Of a stretch of DNA of 9,745 bases, positions 1 through 6,987 are shown in pieces (positions within the stretch are counted from its first letter, which is position 1; every line of letters begins with the position of its first letter). The translations under genes were made by a program, and so were the position numbers. The DNA lies in the NCBI GenBank assembly GCA_017537495.1, contig JAFYKS010000416.1, forward strand, positions 1 to 9,745, written 5' to 3'. This DNA comes from Bacillota bacterium. Its GTDB lineage: Bacteria; Bacillota; Clostridia; Peptostreptococcales; Anaerovoracaceae. Under the pieces are notes generated by a model that searched no databases, had not been told where the DNA came from, and saw only the letters and a program-made list of their open reading frames with translations.

Positions 1-234
1 CACATTTCCACCCTGGAAAACTGTGAGGCTACCATGCGCATTTATACTCTAATGGAGTTATGCCAGTCCTTCGGTGTGACACCAAACGATCTTCTGCTGA
101 AGCCTGAAGAGGAACCGGGCACTGAAACCGGATCAAGTAAGAAGCGGAAACTGACCCAGGCCGAAAAGCTGATTATTGCAAGAATGCAGCTGAAAGAACT
201 GTGTTATATACTGAACGACGAAACAGAGGAGTAG
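1..234 (+). CDS. XRE/Cro-family helix-turn-helix regulator, C-terminal part (5' truncated by window edge)
   Basis: The reading frame is open from base 1, so this is the last 77 residues of a longer gene. The ATG at 34 is internal, because the residues before it (HISTLENCEAT) already fit the end of an HTH_3 domain: a 'xISxLExG' recognition-helix tail followed by a helix reading MELCQSFGVTPNDLL, the classic C-terminal signature of Cro/CI-type DNA-binding domains. After this come a polar linker (PEEEPGTETGSSKKRK) and a short predicted helix (about residues 49-73). The protein is probably a small single-domain transcription regulator acting on DNA in the cytoplasm; its target genes cannot be told. 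It converges on the Hsp70 gene, with stop codons 35 bp apart. Family assignment is confident, specific role unknown. Confidence 0.8.
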   Translation, partial: HISTLENCEATMRIYTLMELCQSFGVTPNDLLLKPEEEPGTETGSSKKRKLTQAEKLIIARMQLKELCYILNDETEE

Positions 235-250
235 AACTCCTCTGTTTTTT
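221..250 (+). terminator. Rho-independent terminator overlapping the regulator's stop codon
   Basis: An 11-bp perfect stem (221-231 with 237-247) closes a 5-nt loop (TAGAA), and a run of six T ends at 250. The 5' arm encodes the last residues of the regulator and the stop codon lies in the loop. On the opposite strand the hairpin is followed only by TTTCG, so it should act mainly on the plus strand but may partly stop transcription from the Hsp70 operon. Confidence 0.82.
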
Positions 251-269
251 GTTGCCTTATAATTGCTGC

Positions 270-2021
270 TTACCACTCATCGTCAGGGAACTCCAGCCAG
301 TCACCTCTCAGCTGGTCTTCCATCAGTTCTTCCAGCTGGGCCAGAGCCTGGCGGAAATCGGTGCGGGCCTGGACGATGTCATCCGGTTTCTGAGCGTCCA
401 GAATGGCCTCGAATTCCATGAGGGAGCGGTTGATCATGGGACGCAGATCGCCCAAAGCTTCTTCGTACATGCGTTCAGCCTTCAGCAGAAGCAGCTTGTT
501 TTCTTCCTGGTCACGAGGGTGAACCTTCAGGTGGGCAAGTTCTGCCATGCGGGCTTCGGCTGCCGCATCATCGTAAATGCTGTCTTCGCCCTTGATGATG
601 ACCTTCTTCGTTACTTCAGTGGAGTCTACCTTGACGATGACCTCCAGGAGGGCATTAATATCGTAGGTGAAGGTGACAGTGATAGACTCTTCACCGGCAG
701 GGCGCGGCGGTACCGGCATGGTGATGCTTCCCAGCTTCAGGTTGCCCTTGGCCAGACGGCTTTCTCCCTGCAAAATATCCACACAAACACTTCTCTGGTT
801 ATCCTTGACAGTCCAGTACTTTCTGGTGCGGCTGGCAGGGATTACGGTATTTCTTTCGATAATCGGATCGAAGTAGCCGCTTTCCAGGGAGTCGCCGATA
901 CCACGGATGGAGGTGTCGGTACCCAGGGAGTAAGGACATACGTCGGTGAGAACCACTTCGCGGATATCCTTATTTCGTTCCTTCATGGCAGCCTGCAGAG
1001 CGGCACCCATAACGATAGCCTCATCCGGATTAATGTTGGATTTTGGCGGACGGCCCATGAGACGGCCTACGAAACGGCGGATCAGCGGAAGCTTGGTGGC
1101 ACCGCCAACCAGAACTACTTCGTCGATGTCCTCCAGACGGATGCGGGCATCACGGAGGGCACGCTCAATCGGTTTCTTGATACGTTCAAAGAGAAGCTGG
1201 CAGGCTTCTTCGTACTGCTTCAGCGTCAATTCCATGTGAAGAGACTCTTCGTTGATAACGGCGCTGAGGACGATACGGTCCTTTTCACAGAATTCCTTCT
1301 TGGCTTTTTCGGCCTGACGCTTCAGGTGGGTCAGGGTTTTCAGCGGCACTTCTGCTTCATTGATTTCGAACTTATTGATGAACATACGGTAGAGAACTTC
1401 GGTAAAGTCTTCGCCGCCCAGGAAATTGTCACCGGCTACGGAGCGGACTTCCATGATCACATCATCCAGTTCCAGAATGGAAACATCCAGGGTACCGCCG
1501 CCCAGGTCGAATACCAGGTAGCGAACTTCATCTTCCAGATCTTCTGCACGCTGGTCGATGCCGTAGGCGATGGCTGCTGCCGTCGGTTCATTAATGATGC
1601 GCTCTACTTTCAGACCGGCCAGTTCGCCGGCTTTTTTGGTGGCTTTGCGCTGACGGTCATTAAAGTAGGCAGGCACGCTGATCACTGCTTCTTCCACGGC
1701 ACAGCCCAGATAGTGTTCTGCATCTTCCTTCAGGGAGCGGAGCACGAAGGCGGACAAATCTTCCGCGCGGTATTTCTTCCCCTGCAGTTCGTAGATGCGT
1801 TCGGTACCCATGGCACGCTTAAACACGGAAACTGTATTGGCCGGGTCGGTACTCTTGCGTTCCAGGGCGGTTTCACCCACGTAAATGGTACCCTCTGCAT
1901 CTACGCTGACCACGGACGGGGTCAGCAGACTGCCAAGTCGGTTGGGGATAACAGTTACGTCCCCTTCTTTATATACAGCCACCAGAGAGTTGGTGGTCCC
2001 AAGGTCAATTCCTAAAATCAT
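270..2021 (-). CDS. Hsp70-family chaperone, HscC-like (non-canonical DnaK)
   Basis: This is an ATP-driven cytoplasmic chaperone of 583 residues. The nucleotide-binding domain (about 1-352) is intact: phosphate-1 loop IDLGTTNS (5-12), catalytic-lysine region VFKRAMG (K68), VPAYFNDRQR (116-125), INEPTAAAIAYG (143-154), phosphate-2 DLGGGTLDVS (172-181), adenosine motif VGGATKLP (305-312) and NPDEAIVMGAA (331-341). The interdomain linker is VVLTDVCPYSLG (356-367), against VLLLDVTPLSLG in DnaK. A beta substrate-binding domain (about 368-480) and a shortened helical lid follow; the protein ends in FPDDEW and has no disordered EEVD-like or DnaK-type acidic tail. It is shorter than DnaK (about 638) and nearer in size to E. 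coli HscC (about 556). It is the second gene of an operon with the J-like TPR protein, overlapping it by 4 nt, and no grpE or canonical dnaJ is adjacent. It is certainly an Hsp70; HscC-like specialisation is inferred from context and length. Confidence 0.95.
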   Translation of the reverse strand: MILGIDLGTTNSLVAVYKEGDVTVIPNRLGSLLTPSVVSVDAEGTIYVGETALERKSTDPANTVSVFKRAMGTERIYELQGKKYRAEDLSAFVLRSLKEDAEHYLGCAVEEAVISVPAYFNDRQRKATKKAGELAGLKVERIINEPTAAAIAYGIDQRAEDLEDEVRYLVFDLGGGTLDVSILELDDVIMEVRSVAGDNFLGGEDFTEVLYRMFINKFEINEAEVPLKTLTHLKRQAEKAKKEFCEKDRIVLSAVINEESLHMELTLKQYEEACQLLFERIKKPIERALRDARIRLEDIDEVVLVGGATKLPLIRRFVGRLMGRPPKSNINPDEAIVMGAALQAAMKERNKDIREVVLTDVCPYSLGTDTSIRGIGDSLESGYFDPIIERNTVIPASRTRKYWTVKDNQRSVCVDILQGESRLAKGNLKLGSITMPVPPRPAGEESITVTFTYDINALLEVIVKVDSTEVTKKVIIKGEDSIYDDAAAEARMAELAHLKVHPRDQEENKLLLLKAERMYEEALGDLRPMINRSLMEFEAILDAQKPDDIVQARTDFRQALAQLEELMEDQLRGDWLEFPDDEW

Positions 2022-2040
2022 TCAAAAAATCCCTTCTTCT
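2018..2040 (-). promoter_or_regulatory. Translational coupling junction: ATGA overlap and internal ribosome-binding site
   Basis: The stop codon of the J-like TPR gene (TGA, 2020-2018) overlaps the ATG of the Hsp70 gene (2021-2019) as ATGA. An AGAAGAAGGG purine-rich site (2040-2031) lies 9 nt upstream of the ATG, inside the end of the first gene. This fixes the Hsp70 start and implies that the two proteins are made together in a set ratio. Confidence 0.8.
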
Positions 2041-5000
2041 TCATAAAATATTCCGGCATCTTCTGCAGGTCGATATCGTGCTGACAGACTGCGAGGCCTT
2101 CACGCTGGTATTTTGCTGCGCCTTCTTCATCGCCCCGGATGCAGGCCAGATACACCAGTGCGCAGTAGGCATCTATGCAGCCGGCGAACCGGCAAAACTC
2201 GCATTTCCGGCCTTCCAGTGCCATCAGAATCCGTTCTCCCGCCTCCTCGAAACGTCCCAGAATGCCCAGGGCCTCTGCAGAACGTGCCAGATAGTAGGCG
2301 CGCTGATAGCCGCTGTCCATAAAGTCGGCAGGCACTGCTGCCAGTACCTTTTCAGCGAACTCAAAGGCTTTCTTTTTATCCTTCAGTTTGTAGTAAAGGC
2401 GTGCGACCTCCAGCAGGTTATGGAGGGCAGTCGGGTCTGCTTCATAAGCCTTCAGGAAGTGGTCAAGTGCCTGGTGTACCGTATCTTTGCCGCAGACATC
2501 GCTGTACATCAGGTGGCGTCCTGCATAGAAATGGCGGTAGAACGGGCGCGGATCCCGACTGCAGCAGTAGTCCACCAGATCCCAGTTTTCCAGGATGGAT
2601 GCGGTCTGCTTGATTTCGTCCAGGACATCCAGGCTCTGTTCCAGGCTGTGGGCAGCAAGGAAGTTCTTGCCTTCTTCCAGTGCCTGGTCGAAGCGGCCGG
2701 AAAGACGGTACATTTCGATGATGCTGCACATATCATCAGTTTCCTGATAGAGGCGCCAGTTTTCACGGTAGCATTCGATGGCATTATCGTATTCTTTCAT
2801 GCGGGCGTAAATCATACCCTTATCCCGGAGAATACGAGGCCATTTGCGGTCCTGACCTTCCGAGAGAACCTCTGCACGGTCGAGGCGTTTCAAAGCTTCT
2901 TCGTATTCACCGCGGTGAATGTGGATGGCGCAGAAGAGAATCTGGGCATAGACCAGGTTCGGATCCATTTCTACAGCCATCTGCAGATGATGGAGTGCCG
3001 CATCGAAACGGTCCATCTGAATTTCATTTCCCGCAATCTGTGCATAGCGGAAGCCGGCAGGATCCAGTTCTGCCATGCGTTCGTAGAGCTTCTGGGCTTC
3101 TTTGTGGCGTGACATGCCGTAATATTCTCCGGCCAGATCACCCATCAGATCAAGGTCGGAAGGGAATTTGTGCACACCTTCCTGCAGCAGCTCCATATAT
3201 TCCTGCCGGAAGATCTGCTTTCTGGTCCGCACGAACAGCTCTTCGCAGACCTGAACCAGGCGGAACGTAACTCCGGCGGTGGATTTTATTTCTGCAGGAG
3301 GGAAAACTTCTCGGTTTTCATCGGCGGCATCTTCCAGCACGCTGCGGTAGGTGAAACGTGCTTCTTCCAGCTTGTTGGAAGCTTCCTGTGCCTTGCCGCG
3401 CAGGAAGGTAATCTGTGTACCCTGCACCTGGGCTTCCAGGCTGTCCAGCTCCTGGAATGCTTCGTCGAACTCGCCTACCTCTATGAGAATATTGATTTTG
3501 CAGAAATAGGCTTCAATGTCGCCGGCAAAACAGTTGATACAGTCGTTGCAGTCCTGGTATGCATCGTTATAATGTCCCAGCTCGTAATACGCATTGGCAC
3601 GGATGCGGTAAGGCAGGTGGAAGGTGTCGTCCAGGCGGATTGCCTCGGTAGCAGCTTCAATAGCTTCTTCAAACTGCTTCATTTCGTAATGCAGCTCTGC
3701 TTTTCGGGCAAAAGGTACAGGCAAGTCCGGACAGTCGATGGTCACGTTGGTGATGACTGCCAGAGCGTCTTCCATCTGGTCCAGTTCCTCCAGGCAGACG
3801 GATCTCATGACCCGGGTTCGAGACAGGTTGTCTGTGTGTTTTTCCTTCTCTTCCGGATCGGAAGTAATCAGGCGGAGTTCTTCCAGAATTTCTTCGGCCT
3901 GCAGGAATGCTCCCAGTGCTTCTTCTGTCTCGCCCAGACTCAGCCAGGCTGTGGCCAGGTAATGTAACCGCTCGGCGTCATCTTTTTTATCCGGTGCGGT
4001 GAATCCGGTAAGCAGAATGGACGCGTTTTCAAATTCACCTTTATCGATGTAGATGACAGCCAGATCCAGCTTCTCCTTTACGGAGGCCTGATCTGCTTCT
4101 GCTGCCAGTCTCAGTTCTTCTCTGCGTCCCTCCTGGATGGTCTCCTCCAGTTCCTGGCCTCTTGGACTGTAGCGGTCTTCGGCCAGTACCTGATCTACCC
4201 ATTTCTGGGCTTCTTCGTACTTTTTCAGACCGAGGCAGGCTTCTGCCATGCCCATGCATGCCCAGTGGGAACTGCTGCGAAGTTCCAGCGCTTTATGGAA
4301 CCGTTCTTCCGCCTGCTCAAAATTCTCTTTCGCCAGAGCAATTTCTCCGGCCATGCAGCATATGGTGACATTGGAATCATATGCCGGATATACCGCTTCC
4401 ATTTCCGCTGCAGCCAGCGGCAGATTTTCCTCGTTGAGGTAGAGCTTGGATTTTTCCACATGAAGATAGGGGTGGGAAATTCCTGTGGATTCCATATCGG
4501 AAACGCATTGCCAGCCTTCTTCCTGTTCGTGGCGGTTTACATGGCCGTTTAAGGTATAGTAAAGATTGATGTACCAGTCGTAATCGGCATCCTGAGGTCC
4601 TTCGAAGAATGTATATTCCAGACCACCGCCCTTACGGTTCAGCGGCGTCAGCAGGATGGCATCCACGAACTCTTTTGGATAGCGTTTTATGAGTGACTCC
4701 CTGTTTTCTTCGAAATGGAAGGTGCGGTCCAGGGCCTGAATGACGGAATCCGGCAGGAACCACCATTCCATGAGGAAGCGGAGCAAAGCATCCTGTACAT
4801 CGGATGCCGTATCAATGCGGGTACAGAGCGGATTGGATGCCAGCGCCTCCCAGTTTGCAGAATCGATTCTGCGGTAAAAGTCTGCATAAAGCTGCTGGAG
4901 TTCTTTCGTCCAGCGGTAAGCAGGGTGTTCCGGCGGCAGCAGATTCTGGGTCATATAGGACGGCTGCTCCTGGCTTCCGTCAGCAGACTCCGGTTTTTCA

Positions 5001-5176
5001 CCGGTTGCTGCGGATTCTTTTGCGTATTCCATGGCCTCTTCGTAGGCCTGGCGGAGTTCCATGAACTCTTCCGGTTTATCCTCTGGATTGGTTTCAGCCA
5101 GACGGCTGCGGTAAGCTTTCTTAATAGCTGCTTTATCAGATGTCGGCGCGATGCCGAGAATATTCCAGTTAATCAT
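2018..5176 (-). CDS. Degenerate J-domain protein with a long TPR-like repeat array; predicted Hsp70 partner
   Basis: A 1052-residue soluble protein with no signal peptide or membrane segment. Residues 1-50 match a J domain: WNILGIAPTSDKAAIKKAYR is the helix I-II pattern and EEFMELRQAYEEAM is helix III. The HPD tripeptide that stimulates Hsp70 ATPase is NPE here (30-32). A Ser/Glu/Gln-rich linker (about 52-85) leads to an unassigned region (about 90-240). From about 240 to the end there are repeated TPR-like helix pairs, for example 284-300 (FEQAEERFHKALELR), 318-333, 502-515 (FEEAIEAATEAIRL), 535-550, 690-705, 724-740, 757-770, 795-808 and 935-948. Cysteines cluster at 543-549 (CxxCxxC) and 992-1005 (Cx2Cx4Cx4C). 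It is the first gene of the operon; AAAAGGAGG lies 9 nt before the ATG. By analogy with E. coli DjlB/DjlC and HscC, it probably recruits and directs the downstream Hsp70, with the TPRs binding client or scaffold proteins. Function is inferred; the domain content is visible. Confidence 0.88.
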   Translation of the reverse strand: MINWNILGIAPTSDKAAIKKAYRSRLAETNPEDKPEEFMELRQAYEEAMEYAKESAATGEKPESADGSQEQPSYMTQNLLPPEHPAYRWTKELQQLYADFYRRIDSANWEALASNPLCTRIDTASDVQDALLRFLMEWWFLPDSVIQALDRTFHFEENRESLIKRYPKEFVDAILLTPLNRKGGGLEYTFFEGPQDADYDWYINLYYTLNGHVNRHEQEEGWQCVSDMESTGISHPYLHVEKSKLYLNEENLPLAAAEMEAVYPAYDSNVTICCMAGEIALAKENFEQAEERFHKALELRSSSHWACMGMAEACLGLKKYEEAQKWVDQVLAEDRYSPRGQELEETIQEGRREELRLAAEADQASVKEKLDLAVIYIDKGEFENASILLTGFTAPDKKDDAERLHYLATAWLSLGETEEALGAFLQAEEILEELRLITSDPEEKEKHTDNLSRTRVMRSVCLEELDQMEDALAVITNVTIDCPDLPVPFARKAELHYEMKQFEEAIEAATEAIRLDDTFHLPYRIRANAYYELGHYNDAYQDCNDCINCFAGDIEAYFCKINILIEVGEFDEAFQELDSLEAQVQGTQITFLRGKAQEASNKLEEARFTYRSVLEDAADENREVFPPAEIKSTAGVTFRLVQVCEELFVRTRKQIFRQEYMELLQEGVHKFPSDLDLMGDLAGEYYGMSRHKEAQKLYERMAELDPAGFRYAQIAGNEIQMDRFDAALHHLQMAVEMDPNLVYAQILFCAIHIHRGEYEEALKRLDRAEVLSEGQDRKWPRILRDKGMIYARMKEYDNAIECYRENWRLYQETDDMCSIIEMYRLSGRFDQALEEGKNFLAAHSLEQSLDVLDEIKQTASILENWDLVDYCCSRDPRPFYRHFYAGRHLMYSDVCGKDTVHQALDHFLKAYEADPTALHNLLEVARLYYKLKDKKKAFEFAEKVLAAVPADFMDSGYQRAYYLARSAEALGILGRFEEAGERILMALEGRKCEFCRFAGCIDAYCALVYLACIRGDEEGAAKYQREGLAVCQHDIDLQKMPEYFMKKKGFFE

Positions 5177-5206
5177 AAGGGGTGTCCTCCTTTTGAAGAT
5201 AGGACT

Positions 5207-5215
5207 ATTCTAACA
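5207..5215 (-). promoter_or_regulatory. Probable extended -10 promoter element for the J-TPR/Hsp70 operon
   Basis: The minus strand reads TGTTAGAAT, a fit to the extended -10 consensus TGnTATAAT with a single mismatch. It lies about 12 nt before the AAAAGGAGG ribosome-binding site, giving a short leader. No convincing -35 is visible at 16-18 bp, which is tolerated in extended -10 promoters. No CIRCE operator is present. Confidence 0.5.
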
Positions 5216-5263
5216 TATTTTTGGTGAGATGTGTGTTTGGCTGTGGAATTTTGAGCGAAAATA

Positions 5264-5272
5264 TGTTAGGAT
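5264..5272 (+). promoter_or_regulatory. Probable extended -10 promoter element for cardiolipin synthase
   Basis: The plus strand reads TGTTAGGAT, an extended -10 with two mismatches to TGnTATAAT, located 18 nt before the GAGGGG ribosome-binding site at 5291-5296. The candidate -35 (TGGAAT, 5244-5249) is weak. TATCAT at 5272-5277 is an alternative -10. Confidence 0.42.
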
Positions 5273-5305
5273 ATCATATTAACTTTTTTTGAGGGGTAAC
5301 AGGGG

Positions 5306-6931
5306 ATGACGAAAAAAGAAGAACGGTTACAGAAACGAATACAGAAAAACCTGCAGGAGAACATTCGTCTGAGCGATGAGGGAGCACTGCTTCTGGAAAA
5401 GGGGAAAAGGGGGTTCCTGAATCTGCTCTTTGGACGGACAGCTGTTGTACTGGTACTTCTGGTGCTTCAGTTTCTGCTTATATTTTCTTTCTTCCAGTGG
5501 CTGGAGCAGTACTGGGGATATTACTATCTGGCTACAACTGTGATTGCCATTCTTACCGGTATTCACATTCTGAACAGCCCGGGAGATGCCACGGGAAAAA
5601 TGACCTGGATGGTTCTGGTTATGGCAGTGCCGGTTTTCGGCACCATGCTGTATGTATGGGTGCAGATGGATGTGGGACACCGTATGTATCACAAGAGACT
5701 TTCTGCCATCATTGAGCGGACCAGAAACATGCTGAACACAGAAGCAGAAACTGCAGATAAACTGAAGGCAGAGCACAGGGATCTCCACGAACTTGGCGTT
5801 TATCTGGACCGGTTCGGAGGTTTTCCTGTCTACGAAGGCTGCCATGTGAAATACTTTTCATCGGGAGAGGATAAGTTCGAAGATCTGCTCATCGAACTGG
5901 AAAAAGCCCGCGACTTCATATTCCTGGAATATTTTATTATCGACGAAGGATACATGTGGGGCCGCATCCTTGAGATTCTCTGCCGTAAAGCGGCGGAAGG
6001 CGTGGAAGTAAGAGTGCTCTATGACGGCACCAATGCGGGATACCGACTGCCTTACAGTTATCCGGCCAAACTGGAACTGCTGGGCCTGAAATGCAAGGTG
6101 TACGCGGTGCCGAGACCGGTGGTTTCCACCCATCATAACAACCGCGATCACCGCAAAATCCTGGTCATCGACGGCAAGACGGCCTATACAGGCGGCGTCA
6201 ATCTGGCCGATGAATACATCAACCGGCGGACTTTGTACGGCCATTGGAAAGATGCTGCAGTCCGTGTGGACGGCCAGGCAGCCAAAAGCTTTACTCTCAT
6301 GTTCCTGCAGATGTGGAACATGGATGAAAAGATGGCACAGTATGATAAATACCTTGAAGGAGATTTTGATACCACATCGGAGAATGGGTTTGTGATTCCT
6401 TATGCAGACAGTCCTCTGGACCACGAGCGGGTAGGAGAGATGATTTATCTGGATATTCTGAACCGGGCAGAGCGGTACGTTCACATCATGACGCCATACC
6501 TGATTCTGGACTCAGAAATGATTACTGCCCTGACTTTCGCTGCAAAACGTGGTGTTCAGGTGCAGATTATCATGCCCCATGTGCCGGATAAGGAGTATGC
6601 CTTCGCTCTGGCCAAAACCTATTACGGCCAGCTGATGAATGCAGGCGTGGAGATTTACGAATATGAACCGGGTTTTGTTCATTCCAAGGTTTTCGTGTCT
6701 GATGACCGGAAGGCTGTGGTGGGTACGGTAAACCTGGACTACCGAAGCCTTTATCATCATTTTGAATGCGGTCTGTATATGCAGGAGAATGTGGAGATTG
6801 CCGCCATCGAGCAGGACTTCCTGGAAACCCGGGAAAAATGCATTAAGATGGAAAAAGATTTCTGGAAAAAAGAACCGGTGCTGCGCAGAATCACCGGACT
6901 GGTGCTGAAAATTGTGGCACCGCTGATGTAA
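5306..6931 (+). CDS. cls: Cardiolipin synthase, phospholipase D superfamily
   Basis: A membrane enzyme of 541 residues that condenses two phosphatidylglycerols into cardiolipin and glycerol. A charged N-terminus (1-43) precedes hydrophobic segments at about 44-63, 70-90 and 101-120, the usual N-terminal membrane anchor and PLDc_N region; here there is an additional first helix, common in many Clostridia and Negativicutes forms. Two HxKxxxxD active-site motifs are intact: H282-K284-D289 (HRKILVID, followed by GGVN) and H459-K461-D466 (HSKVFVSD, followed by GTVNLDYRS). The PLD domains span roughly 180-320 and 375-490. The ATG is supported by GAGGGG 9 nt upstream. It is a single-gene unit, divergent from the chaperone operon and closed by a terminator, so coupling with its neighbours need not go beyond the shared promoter region. 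Other PLD-family synthases are possible, but the layout is typical of Cls. Confidence 0.94.
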   Translation: MTKKEERLQKRIQKNLQENIRLSDEGALLLEKGKRGFLNLLFGRTAVVLVLLVLQFLLIFSFFQWLEQYWGYYYLATTVIAILTGIHILNSPGDATGKMTWMVLVMAVPVFGTMLYVWVQMDVGHRMYHKRLSAIIERTRNMLNTEAETADKLKAEHRDLHELGVYLDRFGGFPVYEGCHVKYFSSGEDKFEDLLIELEKARDFIFLEYFIIDEGYMWGRILEILCRKAAEGVEVRVLYDGTNAGYRLPYSYPAKLELLGLKCKVYAVPRPVVSTHHNNRDHRKILVIDGKTAYTGGVNLADEYINRRTLYGHWKDAAVRVDGQAAKSFTLMFLQMWNMDEKMAQYDKYLEGDFDTTSENGFVIPYADSPLDHERVGEMIYLDILNRAERYVHIMTPYLILDSEMITALTFAAKRGVQVQIIMPHVPDKEYAFALAKTYYGQLMNAGVEIYEYEPGFVHSKVFVSDDRKAVVGTVNLDYRSLYHHFECGLYMQENVEIAAIEQDFLETREKCIKMEKDFWKKEPVLRRITGLVLKIVAPLM

Positions 6932-6940
6932 TAAAGCATG

Positions 6941-6972
6941 AAAAAAGGACTCGATTGATTTCGAGTCCTTTT
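6941..6972. terminator. Bidirectional terminator between cls and the carboxypeptidase gene
   Basis: A 12-bp perfect stem (6943-6954 with 6961-6972) encloses a 6-nt loop (TTGATT). A-rich sequence before it (6941-6946) and T-rich sequence at its end (6969-6972) provide U-tracts on both strands. It lies 9 nt after the cls stop and 15 nt after the stop of the convergent gene. Confidence 0.88.
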
Positions 6973-6987
6973 GTTGTGTGCGGAATG

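Larger units (their letters stand above)
5207..5272. repeat. Inverted repeat in the divergent promoter region
   Basis: Two arms face each other: 5207-5221 (read on the minus strand AAAATATGTTAGAAT) and 5258-5272 (plus strand AAAATATGTTAGGAT). The inner 12 bp of each arm are perfectly complementary and the 15-bp arms differ at one position; the gap is 36 bp. Each arm ends in an extended -10 motif pointing towards its own gene. The spacing is too wide for a compact hairpin, so paired promoter elements or a two-site operator fit better than an RNA structure. Confidence 0.75.

Noticed and set aside
34..234. A complete 66-residue protein starting at the ATG at 34
   Set aside because: The frame is open to the window edge and the preceding residues match the helix-turn-helix domain, so this ATG is internal to a longer gene.
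201..2015. A 604-codon open frame on the plus strand lying opposite the Hsp70 gene
   Set aside because: It is the mirror of a strongly conserved, codon-biased gene. Long antisense frames opposite hsp70/dnaK are a known artefact; there is no ribosome-binding site or recognisable domain, and the start lies inside the upstream regulator.
2078..3967. Plus-strand open frames of 344 and 265 codons opposite the TPR gene
   Set aside because: Their composition is that expected from the reverse complement of an acidic, Leu/Ala-rich repeat protein (rich in Phe, Cys, His, Gln). The minus-strand frame has clear domains and a good start, so these are shadows.
5177..5305. Possible CIRCE (HrcA) heat-shock operator in front of the chaperone operon
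   Set aside because: The inverted repeat present does not resemble TTAGCACTC-N9-GAGTGCTAA in sequence or spacing.
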